64,000 bases of DNA from Salticus scenicus (taxonomy: Eukaryota; Arthropoda; Arachnida; Araneae; Salticidae): NCBI GenBank assembly GCA_963930645.1, contig OZ005654.1:264915700-264979699 (forward strand), in the 5' to 3' direction. The translations under genes and the position numbers were made by a program. The notes below the pieces were generated by a model. It saw nothing but the letters and a program-made list of their open reading frames with translations, searched no databases and had not been told where the DNA came from. Shown here piece after piece: positions 45,450-55,736 of the stretch (the stretch's first letter is position 1; every line of letters starts with the position of its first letter).

Positions 45450-45747
45450 TGTGGTGCCTGCTTTTTCGCACCTGGTTCTTTTCTTTCGGTAAATTCATTT
45501 CGAGACACATCAAGACACTGATCACACTTGGTTTACTTTTAAACGTATATTTACTTACGGCACAAACATAAAATACATAACGAATACAGAAATTAACATC
45601 AAGTAAAGTATTTTCTAAAAAACATGTAGAATGGAACGTTAGTCCATCTTGATTCACATACGCACACACACTGTTGCCACATTTTCGTAACAAACTTTTC
45701 AGTTCTTGTTTTTTAATACTCTCGAAATCAGAGGTGCGGCGTTCACA
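45450..45747 (-). repeat. 3' LTR of LTR element 1
   Basis: 298 bases, identical by eye to 51048-51345. On the minus strand it starts TGTGAACGCCGC and ends GCAGGCACCACA. One sense frame is open through the whole LTR, which gives the misleading 159-residue frame at 45355-45834. Confidence 0.9.
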
Positions 45748-45757
45748 CCTTCCCTCC
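45748..45757 (-). promoter_or_regulatory. Polypurine tract of LTR element 1
   Basis: Minus strand GGAGGGAAGG directly before the 3' LTR; the site where plus-strand DNA synthesis would start. Confidence 0.75.
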
Positions 45758-45827
45758 AGTTTCACTTGAGGGACAATGGCCTTCACAGTGAAACTACTAA
45801 CCAAAATTTGTGGATAATTTATATAAC

Positions 45828-45947
45828 TGTTCATGAAAGTCTAATTGTCCTTTTAAATTGTTAATTATTGTTTCATCTTTAAATAAATGTTCATGAAAGT
45901 TTAATTGTCCTTTTAAATTCTTAATTATTGTCTCATCTTTGACCTAA
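45828..45947. repeat. 60 bp tandem duplication in the 3' leader
   Basis: TGTTCATGAAAGT starts at 45828 and again at 45888; the two 60-base units differ at a few positions. Lies between the coding region and the 3' LTR. Confidence 0.8.
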
Positions 45948-46216
45948 TATCCGATGTTCCATCAAGAGCAATAACATTTATATTTCACTTAATATTTAAA
46001 TATTTTCTATGGTATAAAATAAGTAACATTTAAACACATAATAGAAATAAAATATATATATAATATATATGAATAAACATTTATCCTGACATGGATTTTC
46101 TTATGCACTTTAAATAATCTTAATGAATTAATATACTTGAATATAAGAAACAAAATAAACACACACACATATATATATATGTAATAACAAATACAATATT
46201 AAACTAACTTATGACT

Positions 46217-46332
46217 TTATTCATGAATGCGTGATAAAGCATCTGCAATAGTATTACTGCTTCCTGGCTTATGAGCAATAGTCACTTGATAGCGAGATAG
46301 AGCCAATGCCCATCTTTGTAATCTGGCGTTCT
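46217..46332 (-). pseudogene. RNase H C-terminus remnant of LTR element 1
   Basis: Minus-strand frame, different from the main one: RLQRWALALSRYQVTIAHKP then GSSNTIADALSRIHE and stop. This is the usual end of a Ty3-type RNase H (RWALxLxxY, HxPGxxNxxADALSR). It joins the RT leader at about 46325-46342, marking the internal deletion. The joint shifts the frame, so the main ORF ends 22 codons later with unrelated residues. Confidence 0.85.
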
Positions 46333-49300
46333 TAGGAACTGTTTTTCTATATTAGATCTTAATGTTTCTGGAACTTTATAAAGATGAGGTTGTTTCCTCT
46401 CTACTCCAGACTTTAACTGGATAACATGTGGCGGAACTTTGGCTTTCCTTAATTCCCCATCAAATATTGTTAGATATTCTTTAATCAGATTCAACAGCTG
46501 TTTATGTTGCTTTGCTGATATCGAATTTGATTTTATACCAGCTTTTAGTTCTTCATCTGTTACTTGCCGTGATTCTACGGGCGCATGTTGTATATCTCCA
46601 AACTCTTCATCTGTTTCGTAAATAATTCCTACAGCTCTGACAGGTTGTATATATTTACGCAATTTATTTTGATGAAGATGTCGAACACTTCCATCAGGTA
46701 GTTTGACATAAAAAGAATGTGGAGACTTCTTTTCTACTATTTCTCCTGGTCCTTTCCATTTTGAACAAAGACGATTTGTTGAATCAGGGATTAACACTAC
46801 AACTTCATCCCCAACAGAAAATTCGGTATCTTTTGACCGTAAATTATGATAATGTACATATTTCTGCTGCTGTTCTTGAGCTATGCTATTCGCATACTGT
46901 GCCGCGTCTTCTAAACGTTTCCGGAGTTTCAACAGGTAGTCAGCTACAGATTCTCCAATCCCTTGAGGAAGTACGACTTCATCTTCCCAACTTGATTTGA
47001 GGATGGCTAGAGGTCCTACAGGTGGTCGCCCATGAACTAGTAGGAATGGGGCAACACCCGTTGTAGCGTTAGGCACTTCTCTGTATGCCCATAACAAGAA
47101 TGGCAACTGTTTATCCCAGCCTCGACCTTGTGAATTAATTGCATGATGTAGCATGGATTTCATAGTTCCTATCCATCTTTCAACTAAACCATTCGATTGT
47201 GGATAACCTGGAGTGGAAAATTTAGGAACATATCCTAATCGTTTTAAAAATTCTTTTGTCAGCTGTGCGGCAAAATTTCTTCCGTTATCCATTGCAATTA
47301 CTCGAGGAATTCCAGTTCGTACAAATATTTCTATAAATGCATCACAGGCTGCCTTTGCTGTTAAAGACTTCAGAGGTATTGCTTCCGGCCAACGACTATG
47401 CTGGTCCATAACGCACAGTACATACTGATGGCCACGTGATGACTTTGGCTCTATTGGGCCTAAAATATCGGCATTAACCACTTGAAATGGGAGTTCTGGT
47501 CTTCCAACAGCTTCGATAGGTGTTCTATCGTTTACTTTTCCTTTCCTGCGCATTTGACAATCATGACACGAAGCACATAATTGTTTAACTTCTTTTGGCA
47601 TTCCTTCCCACCAGAAAGACATTGCAATTCTGTCTCTGGTCTTCTTAGCTGCCAGATGTCCACCAGTAGGAGTTTCATGAGCTAATTTCAAAATGTCCTT
47701 TCTTCTGCTTGCCGGTACGACCAATTGAATATATTTCTGTCCGCCTACTTTACCCATATGATATAATAAACCTCTTTCAATCCAGTAACCATTTTTATGT
47801 TGCCTAGCTTCTTCGAAGCACCTTTTCAATGTAGGACAGGCTAACTGCTCATCCCTAAACACTTGTGCTTGTGGAACAGGGATATTTTCATTTCTTTCAT
47901 CCTTACTATCGATTTCGGTCAATGTCTGTTTAACTACTGAGTTATTAAAGACTTTGGTTTCTGGATGATGAGACTCGCTCTCGTTTAGCTTTGCCTTTCG
48001 AATAGTCTCGTGACTTTCTCCCTCCATACAGAACATACACTTCTCATTATCTTCTGTGAGTGGGGTACTAATTGCCTCATCCCCAAGATAAATGTCGTTT
48101 GAATTATTCTCAGGTACACTGAACAAGGATTGTTCACCGACCTCATTTATTGTGATTACTTCAACCTCTTCTTCTGAAGAATAGTTTCCGGGAGACCTTC
48201 CCTCCACTTTGAACAAGGACGGTTCATTGTTTTCTTCCACTGGGGTGATATTAACCTCAACCCCTGAATTTCCAGGATTTCTTCCTTTCACATGGAACAA
48301 GGATTGTTCATCGACTTCTTTCTTCGGGATATTCATTTTATCCCCTAAAGAAATGTTTTCGGGAGACCTTCCCTCCACACTGAACAAGGATTGTTCATTA
48401 GCTTCTTTTACTGAAGTGATTCCTGTATCATCTCCCAAATAAGAACGCTTTTGTTCCTTCAACCATTCATATACCCTGGGAGTGATTAAAGCTTCCTCAT
48501 GCAGCCCTTCTACTACTGCAGCATGCACTTGAACATATGGAATGATTTCTTCATCTGTATGAAGACTTAGCGGAACTGACACAAGTTGTGCTTCCACTGG
48601 ATTACCTATAGCAGGTCTCAAAAGAATTTTCCCACTTGACTGTAAGTGTTCCTCAGGTACAACTGATTTTCGTAGTACGGTGATTTCTGCACCACTGTCC
48701 ACGATGCCTTGAAATTTTTGACCTCCGATTCCTAAATCCACTTTCAGAAGCTCGCCATCTTTCTCGTTGACTGGAAATTCCCACTCGAAACAAGCGCTAT
48801 TTAGATTAACACTGACCTTATTAAGGCCCTTACTTTCTTGACTCTTTTTGTTTGTTTTCACGTAAGATGTACTTGCTGAATTCAATTTGGGGCAAGATTT
48901 TTTCATATGGCCTTCCTTTCCACACCAATAGCAGGAGAATTTCGAACGAATGTCTCTTTGTTCTTGCTGTGGCTTAGTAAAAACCTTTTTTTCATCTCTA
49001 TTGTTACTTCCGAAATTCGCCCCTTTGGATGGAAGATTCCAATTTTCTTTATGAGAAATTTCTTTCGTTTTTTTATTGAAAGTCATTTTGACATTTTCAT
49101 AATCATCTAATTTACTGGAAATAATATCAGATGACTTAAACAATGACCATTCATCGATGAAATGTTCTTTAATTTCTTGAGGTACTTTCCTTTTAATTTG
49201 ATCTGTAATAATCAAATCATATAATTCTTCAAATGTGTTAACTTCTAATCCCCGAATCCATTCAGTAAAATAGTTTTTCAATTCGTAAGCAAAATCTCTC

Positions 49301-50058
49301 CATGTGATATCAGCTTTTTTAGTATGCTTATTGAAAAGTTGTCGAAATCTTTCAGGAGTAAGTTTATATCTCTTTAACAATAACTCTTTTACTTTTCCGT
49401 AATCATTCGTGATTTCTTCGTCTTCCCGAGCTATAACTTCCGCGATTTCGTATGGCAGTAGCCCAATGAGATGAGAAACCCAATCATCTCTTTTAATTTC
49501 GGCACGTTTTGCCTGCCGCTCAAAAAGAACTAAATACAGGCTAATTTCGCATGTTTTAGGATCAAATTTTTGTAAGATGTTATGTAATTTTACGCGCGTT
49601 TTCTCAGAAGTTTCATTTATAATTCCTTTCTTCTCAAGTTCTATTCTTGCATTTTCCAACCGCATTTTTTCCAATTCTATTTCTTCTCTTCTTAGGCGTT
49701 CCTCCATCTCTTCTTTTCTCTTACGTTCCTCTATTTCTTCTCTTCTTAGGCGTTCCTCCATCTCTTCTTTTCTCTTACGTTCCTCTATTTCTTCTCTTCT
49801 TAGGCGTTCCTCCATCTCTTCTTTTCTCTTACGTTCCTCTATTTCTTCCCTTCTTATGCGTTCCTCCATCTCTTCTTTCCTCTTCCGTGCTTCAAGTACG
49901 TTCGCTAATGTTTCTTTAACAAATTCTTCATCGTAATTCTTTGAAGCCAAAATAGCATCTCTTAACTCATATAACTTTAAATGTTGAGTTCCTTCCACTC
50001 CAAGCTCCGTAGCAACTTCTTGCAAATCTTTTTTATTCCCTTTACCCAAAAATGCCAT
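46282..50058 (-). CDS. Gag-protease-integrase-RT(leader) polyprotein
   Basis: A 1,258-residue frame. An N-terminal SAP-like stretch (DLQEVATELG...LYELRDAILAS) is followed by four charged 18-residue repeats (EERKRKEEMEERLRREEI type) predicted to be coiled coil; gag body; CCHC knuckle CYWCGKEGHMKKSC near 376; protease IVDSGAEITVL near 453; an acidic linker with five copies of an EQSLFxVEGRSPxN-like motif (about 545-720); integrase HHCC zinc finger (near 793-833); catalytic core with ADILGP, MDNGRNF and LVERW (Asp, Asp, Glu near 861, 922, 956); a KWKGPGEIVEKK GPY-type module near 1106; then an RT leader (TIFDGELRKAK, YKVPETLRSNIEKQ) near 1186-1238. RT catalytic motifs are absent by deletion. Gag, protease and integrase look intact. 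The ATG at 50058 is the first in frame after a ~990-base leader. Confidence 0.9.
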   Translation of the reverse strand: MAFLGKGNKKDLQEVATELGVEGTQHLKLYELRDAILASKNYDEEFVKETLANVLEARKRKEEMEERIRREEIEERKRKEEMEERLRREEIEERKRKEEMEERLRREEIEERKRKEEMEERLRREEIELEKMRLENARIELEKKGIINETSEKTRVKLHNILQKFDPKTCEISLYLVLFERQAKRAEIKRDDWVSHLIGLLPYEIAEVIAREDEEITNDYGKVKELLLKRYKLTPERFRQLFNKHTKKADITWRDFAYELKNYFTEWIRGLEVNTFEELYDLIITDQIKRKVPQEIKEHFIDEWSLFKSSDIISSKLDDYENVKMTFNKKTKEISHKENWNLPSKGANFGSNNRDEKKVFTKPQQEQRDIRSKFSCYWCGKEGHMKKSCPKLNSASTSYVKTNKKSQESKGLNKVSVNLNSACFEWEFPVNEKDGELLKVDLGIGGQKFQGIVDSGAEITVLRKSVVPEEHLQSSGKILLRPAIGNPVEAQLVSVPLSLHTDEEIIPYVQVHAAVVEGLHEEALITPRVYEWLKEQKRSYLGDDTGITSVKEANEQSLFSVEGRSPENISLGDKMNIPKKEVDEQSLFHVKGRNPGNSGVEVNITPVEENNEPSLFKVEGRSPGNYSSEEEVEVITINEVGEQSLFSVPENNSNDIYLGDEAISTPLTEDNEKCMFCMEGESHETIRKAKLNESESHHPETKVFNNSVVKQTLTEIDSKDERNENIPVPQAQVFRDEQLACPTLKRCFEEARQHKNGYWIERGLLYHMGKVGGQKYIQLVVPASRRKDILKLAHETPTGGHLAAKKTRDRIAMSFWWEGMPKEVKQLCASCHDCQMRRKGKVNDRTPIEAVGRPELPFQVVNADILGPIEPKSSRGHQYVLCVMDQHSRWPEAIPLKSLTAKAACDAFIEIFVRTGIPRVIAMDNGRNFAAQLTKEFLKRLGYVPKFSTPGYPQSNGLVERWIGTMKSMLHHAINSQGRGWDKQLPFLLWAYREVPNATTGVAPFLLVHGRPPVGPLAILKSSWEDEVVLPQGIGESVADYLLKLRKRLEDAAQYANSIAQEQQQKYVHYHNLRSKDTEFSVGDEVVVLIPDSTNRLCSKWKGPGEIVEKKSPHSFYVKLPDGSVRHLHQNKLRKYIQPVRAVGIIYETDEEFGDIQHAPVESRQVTDEELKAGIKSNSISAKQHKQLLNLIKEYLTIFDGELRKAKVPPHVIQLKSGVERKQPHLYKVPETLRSNIEKQFLRTPDYKDGHWLYLAIK
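49660..49885 (-). repeat. 54 bp coding tandem repeat in gag
   Basis: Four copies of a 54-base unit (CTTCTTAGGCGTTCCTCCAT on the plus strand) encode the 18-residue charged repeat. Plus-strand frames across it (49577-49936, 49647-49919) are shadows. Confidence 0.9.
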
Positions 50059-51030
50059 CTTCGGATGGATGAAATCAAATCAAGTTCAAATTTTCCTTAA
50101 GAACGCCAGATTTGACATCTTATTTTTTATCTTAAACAACATTTTCCCCCAAATTAAATAAAATAATCATTAAGTCGGAATGCATACATAAAAGGAGAAA
50201 AAAAAAATAATATGTATCGAAATAACAAATAAAAAAAAAAAATGTTTACACAATCAACTCTTTCATTAAATAAATCAGAATATACTTTATTCCATAACCA
50301 GCTTTCAATAAATTAGAAATAATGTTGCCATAGCAACCTTTAATCAAACTTACTTTTAAACAGAAAAAAAAAAAAACAATTTCCGATTCATTCCTTAAAG
50401 TAAAAAAAATAAACAAAACCGGACGTTCACAAGAATAATTCACTAGTTTTTTTTTGTTTTTTTTTTACTGAGATATTTCATTAATATTCCAATAATAATA
50501 AAGATAAATAAATATAAATAATTATCAAGGTCTAACAAATACACAATCATTCAATAAAACAGAACAAATAAATCAAAACAGAGCTCTCTCTCTTTTTTTT
50601 TTTTTTTTTTTTTTATCTGCTTTAATGAAATCTTATTTATTCTAAATCACGTGATGAATAAAAAGAACACACAGAAATTAATCACAATTACCTTGAATAG
50701 CATAAAAACATATTCTTTTCATCATTCTTTTTACTATTTTCCGGCTTTTTAAATACAAATAAACAAATATATTTCTATTTTTCATTTTTCAAACACTAGA
50801 ATTATTATTATTTCAACATTACGAAATATTCAATTTTCATTTACATACTCTTTACCTTGTTGGAATACAAAATCGGAACAAAATATCTAAATGCTTAATC
50901 CTAATTATTTAATTTAAAACTTATACAAAATATGACTCTTGATGGAACATAAAAAAAAAACATACCCCCTTTTTTTTTTTCATCACTATCATGACATAAT
51001 CCATACGAGTACTAGCTATATCACATATGC
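50059..51030 (-). other. 5' leader of LTR element 1
   Basis: About 970 noncoding, AT-rich bases between the primer-binding site and the gag start. Contains T tracts at 50589-50613 and 50970-50980. Confidence 0.6.
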
Positions 51031-51047
51031 TTGTCGACTTCGCCAAT
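51031..51047 (-). promoter_or_regulatory. Primer-binding site of LTR element 1 (tRNA-Ser-like)
   Basis: Next to the 5' LTR the minus strand reads TTGGCGAAGTCGACAAGC. TGGCGAAGTCG is complementary to a tRNA 3' end CGACTTCGCCA, one base off the CGACTACGCCA end typical of eukaryotic tRNA-Ser. The tRNA identity is inference. Confidence 0.55.
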
Positions 51048-51345
51048 TGTGGTGCCTGCTTTTTCGCACCTGGTTCTTTTCTTTCGGTAAATTCATTTCG
51101 AGACACATCAAGACACTGATCACACTTGGTTTACTTTTAAACGTATATTTACTTACGGCACAAACATAAAATACATAACGAATACAGAAATTAACATCAA
51201 GTAAAGTATTTTCTAAAAAACATGTAGAATGGAACGTTAGTCCATCTTGATTCACATACGCACACACACTGTTGCCACATTTTCGTAACAAACTTTTCAG
51301 TTCTTGTTTTTTAATACTCTCGAAATCAGAGGTGCGGCGTTCACA
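51048..51345 (-). repeat. 5' LTR of LTR element 1
   Basis: 298 bases, identical by eye to 45450-45747. On the minus strand ATCAGTG, an initiator-like site, lies about 30 bases downstream of an AT-rich TATACGTTTAAAA, a plausible promoter. Confidence 0.9.
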
Positions 51346-51350
51346 GAATT
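51346..51350. repeat. 5 bp target-site duplication of LTR element 1 (right)
   Basis: GAATT, as at 45445-45449. Confidence 0.85.
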
Positions 51351-52974
51351 ATTTTAATTTTAATGGTATGTCTGATTATTATTGAAATGTTACATTGCAT
51401 AATTTTATTTATTGCTATAATTTTTATTATATGCCTTTTAACTTGTTTGTATATACGTTTTCGAATATCTATTAAATATTATTATTATTTAAAAAAATAT
51501 ATAGATAGATAGATTCTTGCAAATACTTTTTTCACATTACTTACTATTTTGCGGCATTTTTATTGCATTTACTTGTGTTATTATTAATTAAGTTTACTAT
51601 ATCAGTAGTTCATTGATAATCCAAAAAAAAAAAAAAAAGAATACTTTTAGACAAAAAAGAAACATTTATGGAAAAAAGAATGGTTGCAGTGAGTGTAGTT
51701 ATTTCTTATAAGTGAAAAATTAATTATCGGGAAAGTTTTTAAAAAGAAAGAAACAAATTTAAAAGTCTGAGTACTTAAAAAATAAATAAACAAATAAAAA
51801 TCCTTTTTTACCTCTTTTGCTTGGTATTATCTGTTGATTTCTCTCTACTAACCTTATTCAAACAGAAGTATGTTTTTTTTTTTTTTTTTTTTTTATCGCC
51901 GACCTAGTGTTATGGAGTCAGACCAAATCTAAGAATTCGTTGACATACAGAATGCCGATGACGAAAAGGGGAGAAAAAAGTATATTTTCCTAAAGGAGAC
52001 TCAAACAGTCCACGATGCGTTCAATTAAAGCCTGGAGTTGATAGCTTTTACAACAAGACATTTCAGTGGATGCTAGCGAGGCGCGAGTGGCTACTACAAG
52101 ACTTTCTTTCTCATGAAAAGGTTAAGATTATACCACACTTATACCGTAGTAGGTAAGAGGCACGAGTCAATCTTTCTTAATTTGAGATTTTTTCCGAGAG
52201 AAAAGTTCTAGAAAAGTTATCTCTGTGAAGAGGGTGTTGGGTGACTGCAGCCCTCCTTCGCAAGACTGAGTGCCAGTTTATTACCGTAAAGCTCCATATG
52301 TGATGGAATCCACTGGAGATGGATGTCATGTTGAAAAGAAATGGGCTTTAACTTTTGAAAGATAGAAATACTTGTTTTAACACCTATGTGAAACTAATTA
52401 CTGAGATTTTGCCGTGAGCTGCGGTTTTTAAAAAGCATATAAGAATGATTTGTACTCAGGTGGATTCCTTTAAAATCAGACCACTGATCAGTGTGTTTAC
52501 CATGAGTTACTCTGCAATAAATTGTTGAATACTTTATGTGACCATATGACGATTATGATCTGTGATAAATAAATGTTGTTTTCGAGATTTTTGCACGAGT
52601 TTTATAGGATTGCCTCGAGATATTTGCCTTACAAAATACATTCATAGACAAAAATCGCCTATTTCTTCAACAATGCCCCCCCCCCCCCCAACACACACAC
52701 ACGCAAAAAAAAAAAAAAAAAGCAAAAGAAAGAAAATGAGAAAAAGAAAGAAAATGAGAAAAAGAAAGTTAGTGAATAACAATAGGTATATATTTTTAAG
52801 TATACGAAGATGTCGGGTTGTGTCCGCAAAAAATTTTTTAAATCTTTTTTAAACAGTCTACTTTTTGCTTGTAAAACGTTATTAACAAATTAGTTGTATT
52901 ATAAAATAAATATTAATATAAATATTAAAGCAAAGAAATCTGAGAATCTATCAAAAAATTCATTTATTTTGTAA
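51351..52974. other. Noncoding stretch
   Basis: No gene recognised. Less AT-rich between about 51900 and 52450 but without an open frame. A C run, an AC run and a purine (AGAAAGAAAATGAGAA) repeat lie at 52675-52770. Confidence 0.5.
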
Positions 52975-53020
52975 TATATAATACTTTTTCTGCATAAGTC
53001 AGTAGCCAATTTTAACATAT
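52975..53020. repeat. 436 bp tandem repeat, partial unit left of LTR element 2
   Basis: ATATAATACTTTTTCTGCAT through AGTAGCCAATTTTAACATAT matches the end of the 436 bp unit at 62819-63254. It ends in ATAT, the target duplication of LTR element 2. Confidence 0.8.
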
Positions 53021-53380
53021 TGTTACGAAATTGTAAATAATTGGGTTTATTTTTGTATAAATTCTTTCAAAGAGGCTTAGTAAATTGATAAAGTGCTAAT
53101 TTTGTGCATTTCTAGTCGTTTTAGCGTTGAAATAGCCTTATTTTCCCTTAAAAACGCATTAAAAAGCCCCAGTAATGCAGGTAATGGATTTGGCGCCAAA
53201 TGTGGCGACTTTTTCCCACCTTGGCGATTTTTTTGGCGACCTTGGTGAGAAAATCCTTATATGGGATATACCAAATATGGAAGCTGTAAGTTGATTGGTT
53301 GACCACTTTCTAGAGTTTTCTCGAAAAATCTGGGTTCCATGGAACAGCATATAAGGAGCGCTTCCTCGCCAAGGCAGTCA
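53021..53380 (+). repeat. 5' LTR of element 2, first part
   Basis: 360 bases matching the start of the 3' LTR (62187 onward), up to and including GGCAGTCA. TATAA lies at 53350-53354. The LTR continues at 61395 after the insertion. Confidence 0.88.
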
Positions 53381-54246
53381 TAGGCCGTGGGCCATAGGTT
53401 GATATCGTTCAACTCCGTTTCAATCATCGAGGGGCAATTTCAATTTAATGTTAAAATTAAAAGAATATTCTATTATCTACGAATTCGCAATGTTCTGGTC
53501 TGAAGATGTGCACATTATTTTAAAATTAATTAAATTAATTCTACTAATTTGACATTTCTGCGGTCCTGCTATTCTACTTACACTTAGAGATAGTCAAATT
53601 CTCTGCTCATTCATTCGCTTATCCTCCAATCAAAACAGTAATTTCCTTTTCGCTGTTATTTTTAGCCCAATGACAGCTGCTGTTACGGCGCGCGCTAGCA
53701 TTTGATAAGTTTTGTTTACGTTTATTTATGTTTACATTATCTTGAGTATTGTTGACATTTTCATCCAATTCTATTATTGCTTTCTTTTCGTGTATTTTTA
53801 AGTAATCTTTACATTTCACATAATGTGAGAATAAAATGACATATTGTTTATATATCGGGAATGAGGTAAATTAAAAAATGTAGTATTTTTCTCAAATAAG
53901 ATGTGAAGTTTCTCTCGACATCATTATCTTGCGTATTATTAACATTTTGATCGAATTATTTTATTACTCTTTTTTTTCCCTTTATTCCTAAGTAGAATTA
54001 TTACAGGTAATAAATATCAGAAGAAATTACTTATTATTTGTACATCGGAGATGAGATACATTCAAAGGTGACGTGTTTTCCTCAAATAAGCTGGGATGAA
54101 GTGAGATTGTTTGCTGATCAGTGGAAAGTTTTAAATGTTCGTGAAAGAAAAATATCTACCGATTTGCTTCTTCTTCAAATATAGAACTTTCCAAACTAAG
54201 TTTTACTCTGACGTGTAGTTAAATTATTACCGAAGCGTCAGTGGAG

Positions 54247-54760
54247 GCCTCCATATCCCTTTCCGACCGAAAGCGTACATTTGTATGGGTTAGATATCCA
54301 CGACATCCACTCACATTTTTGGGCACAACTATAGTATTTCCCCACAGCTGAATTTGGCGATTTTTCATTGGCGCCGATTTGAACGATAACGATGTCGTTC
54401 AGGGCTGTTTGCGATATAATATGGCAGCCTGCATGCTATTTATTTTGGATTTATGATTTATAATTTAGCTTATGATTTTATCATTTATGATATATGATTT
54501 TTTGATTTATGACTTAACCATAATCGCCTAATTCAACTGTGGGGAAATACTATAGTTGTTCCCATTTTTGCGTCTGGAACAGTCGTATGTAATAAAATCA
54601 GGAAAAAAAAAACGATCGAGCTAATTAGCAGAAAGTGTAAAGTACAATCTTCAATCAACAAATGTTGGTTATAGTCCATATTATTCTTTCAGTTTGCAAA
54701 AAAAGAAAAATGTAATGCTTTAAAGTAAAAATGTTCCCGGTCTTAAAGGGATATGGAGAC
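54247..54760. mobile_element. MITE with CTCCATATCCCTTT ends (outer)
   Basis: Left GCCTCCATATCCCTTTCCGA and inverted right GTCTCCATATCCCTTTAAGA. Contains a second MITE at 54321-54563. No coding sequence. Confidence 0.6.
54321..54563. mobile_element. Nested MITE, ends GGG...AACTATAGTATTTCC
   Basis: Left GGGCACAACTATAGTATTTC and inverted right GGGAACAACTATAGTATTTC extend to CCCACAG and TGAATT. Both ends are flanked by ATTTTT (54315-54320 and 54564-54569), a likely target duplication. The centre has ATTTATGATTTAT-type repeats. Confidence 0.7.
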
Positions 54761-54779
54761 TTAAAAAAATTTTGGGTTC

Positions 54780-55736
54780 TGTTTGTGTGTCTATTTCTCG
54801 CGTGATAGCGGCCGCAAAAATCACGCTATTGGCTTGCAGTTTGGTACACATGCTCATGAACCACGCGGAATGAGTATAGTTTAAGTGTGTATTCCATTTA
54901 TTGTTCGTGTACAGGGACCTACCAAAGGTTTTTTTTTTTTATCATTACGGCCTATGGACAGAATTTGTACCGCGATAGCGGCCGCAAAAATCTCTGATTG
55001 ACTTGCAAATTGGTTTAAATGTTCAGACTCTGTATAAAAATAGTTGTGTAATTTTTTTATGTTTAGATTATTCATGGATCGTGTAGAGGGATACAAAGAT
55101 TTTCTTACGGCCTATGGGGTGAATTTCGTTTAAGCGAATTTTGTCTTCCTTAATCCGTATTCAACGAAATTAAATTAGCGTACATTATTGAGATGCTTAA
55201 ATTTATGACTTCTGTAGAAAATATGTGTATTTAGGCTTTGTAATTAATGTACAGGACCTTACAAAAGTATTTCGACAATGTCATGTAATCATCCAATTTT
55301 TTTTTAATTTCGAACAATTATTTTTGAAAAACATAGAATAATTTGAAATGTTTTTACTGCTGTTCTTTTACAGAAAAACCGCAAAATAACTTCATAACAT
55401 TAGAATCTATCGGCAATTTTTTACCTAAGCGCATTTTAACGTGTTTATGCTGCATTTAGTGGAATTAACATATATTATAAACATATTTAAAAGCATGTTT
55501 TCTCGCCCTTAAAAAAAAAAAAAAAAAAAAAAAAAGTTATGTATAAGCTAAAATTATTTACAGGACCACATAAAAGAATTCCGATGATATTCTGTAACAT
55601 CATTCAAATGATGTCAAATTAGGTTGAAATATAAGTGAGTTATAATTAGTTAGGTGTATCATTATTAGTGGTGCATATAACAACGGTGACTTCTTTTGAG
55701 GAACACGCAAAAGAATATTGTACCATTATGGTCTAT
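54780..55736 (+). repeat. Diverged family B-like tandem repeats
   Basis: Repeated blocks: GATAGCGGCCGCAAAAATC at about 54804 and 54973, TTACGGCCTATGG at about 54944 and 55106, GTACAGGGACC at 54911 and ACAGGACC later. Related in layout to the 172 bp arrays at 8.7 and 21.6 kb. An A tract lies at 55511-55533. Confidence 0.55.

Larger units (their letters stand above)
45450..51345 (-). mobile_element. Ty3-type LTR retrotransposon, Gmr1-like domain order
   Basis: A minus-strand element of 5,896 bp with identical 298 bp LTRs that begin TG and end CA, a 5 bp duplication (GAATT), a tRNA-type primer-binding site next to the 5' LTR and a polypurine tract next to the 3' LTR. The single large frame encodes gag, protease, integrase and then the start of RT, so integrase precedes RT, unlike ordinary Ty3/Gypsy elements and like the Gmr1 group. 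Most of RT and RNase H is deleted; the last RNase H residues remain in another frame (46217-46332). The identical LTRs show recent insertion, so the copy moved with enzymes from another copy or lost the core afterwards. Confidence 0.9.

Noticed and set aside
45355..45834. A 159-residue minus-strand gene
   Set aside because: The frame is mostly the 3' LTR plus its flanks; the same residues appear at 51016-51291 in the other LTR. Kept only as a minor observation about the open LTR.
49577..49936. Plus-strand Ser/Arg/Leu-rich repeat frames (119 and 90 residues)
   Set aside because: These are antisense shadows of the 54 bp repeats coding the gag coiled coil on the minus strand.
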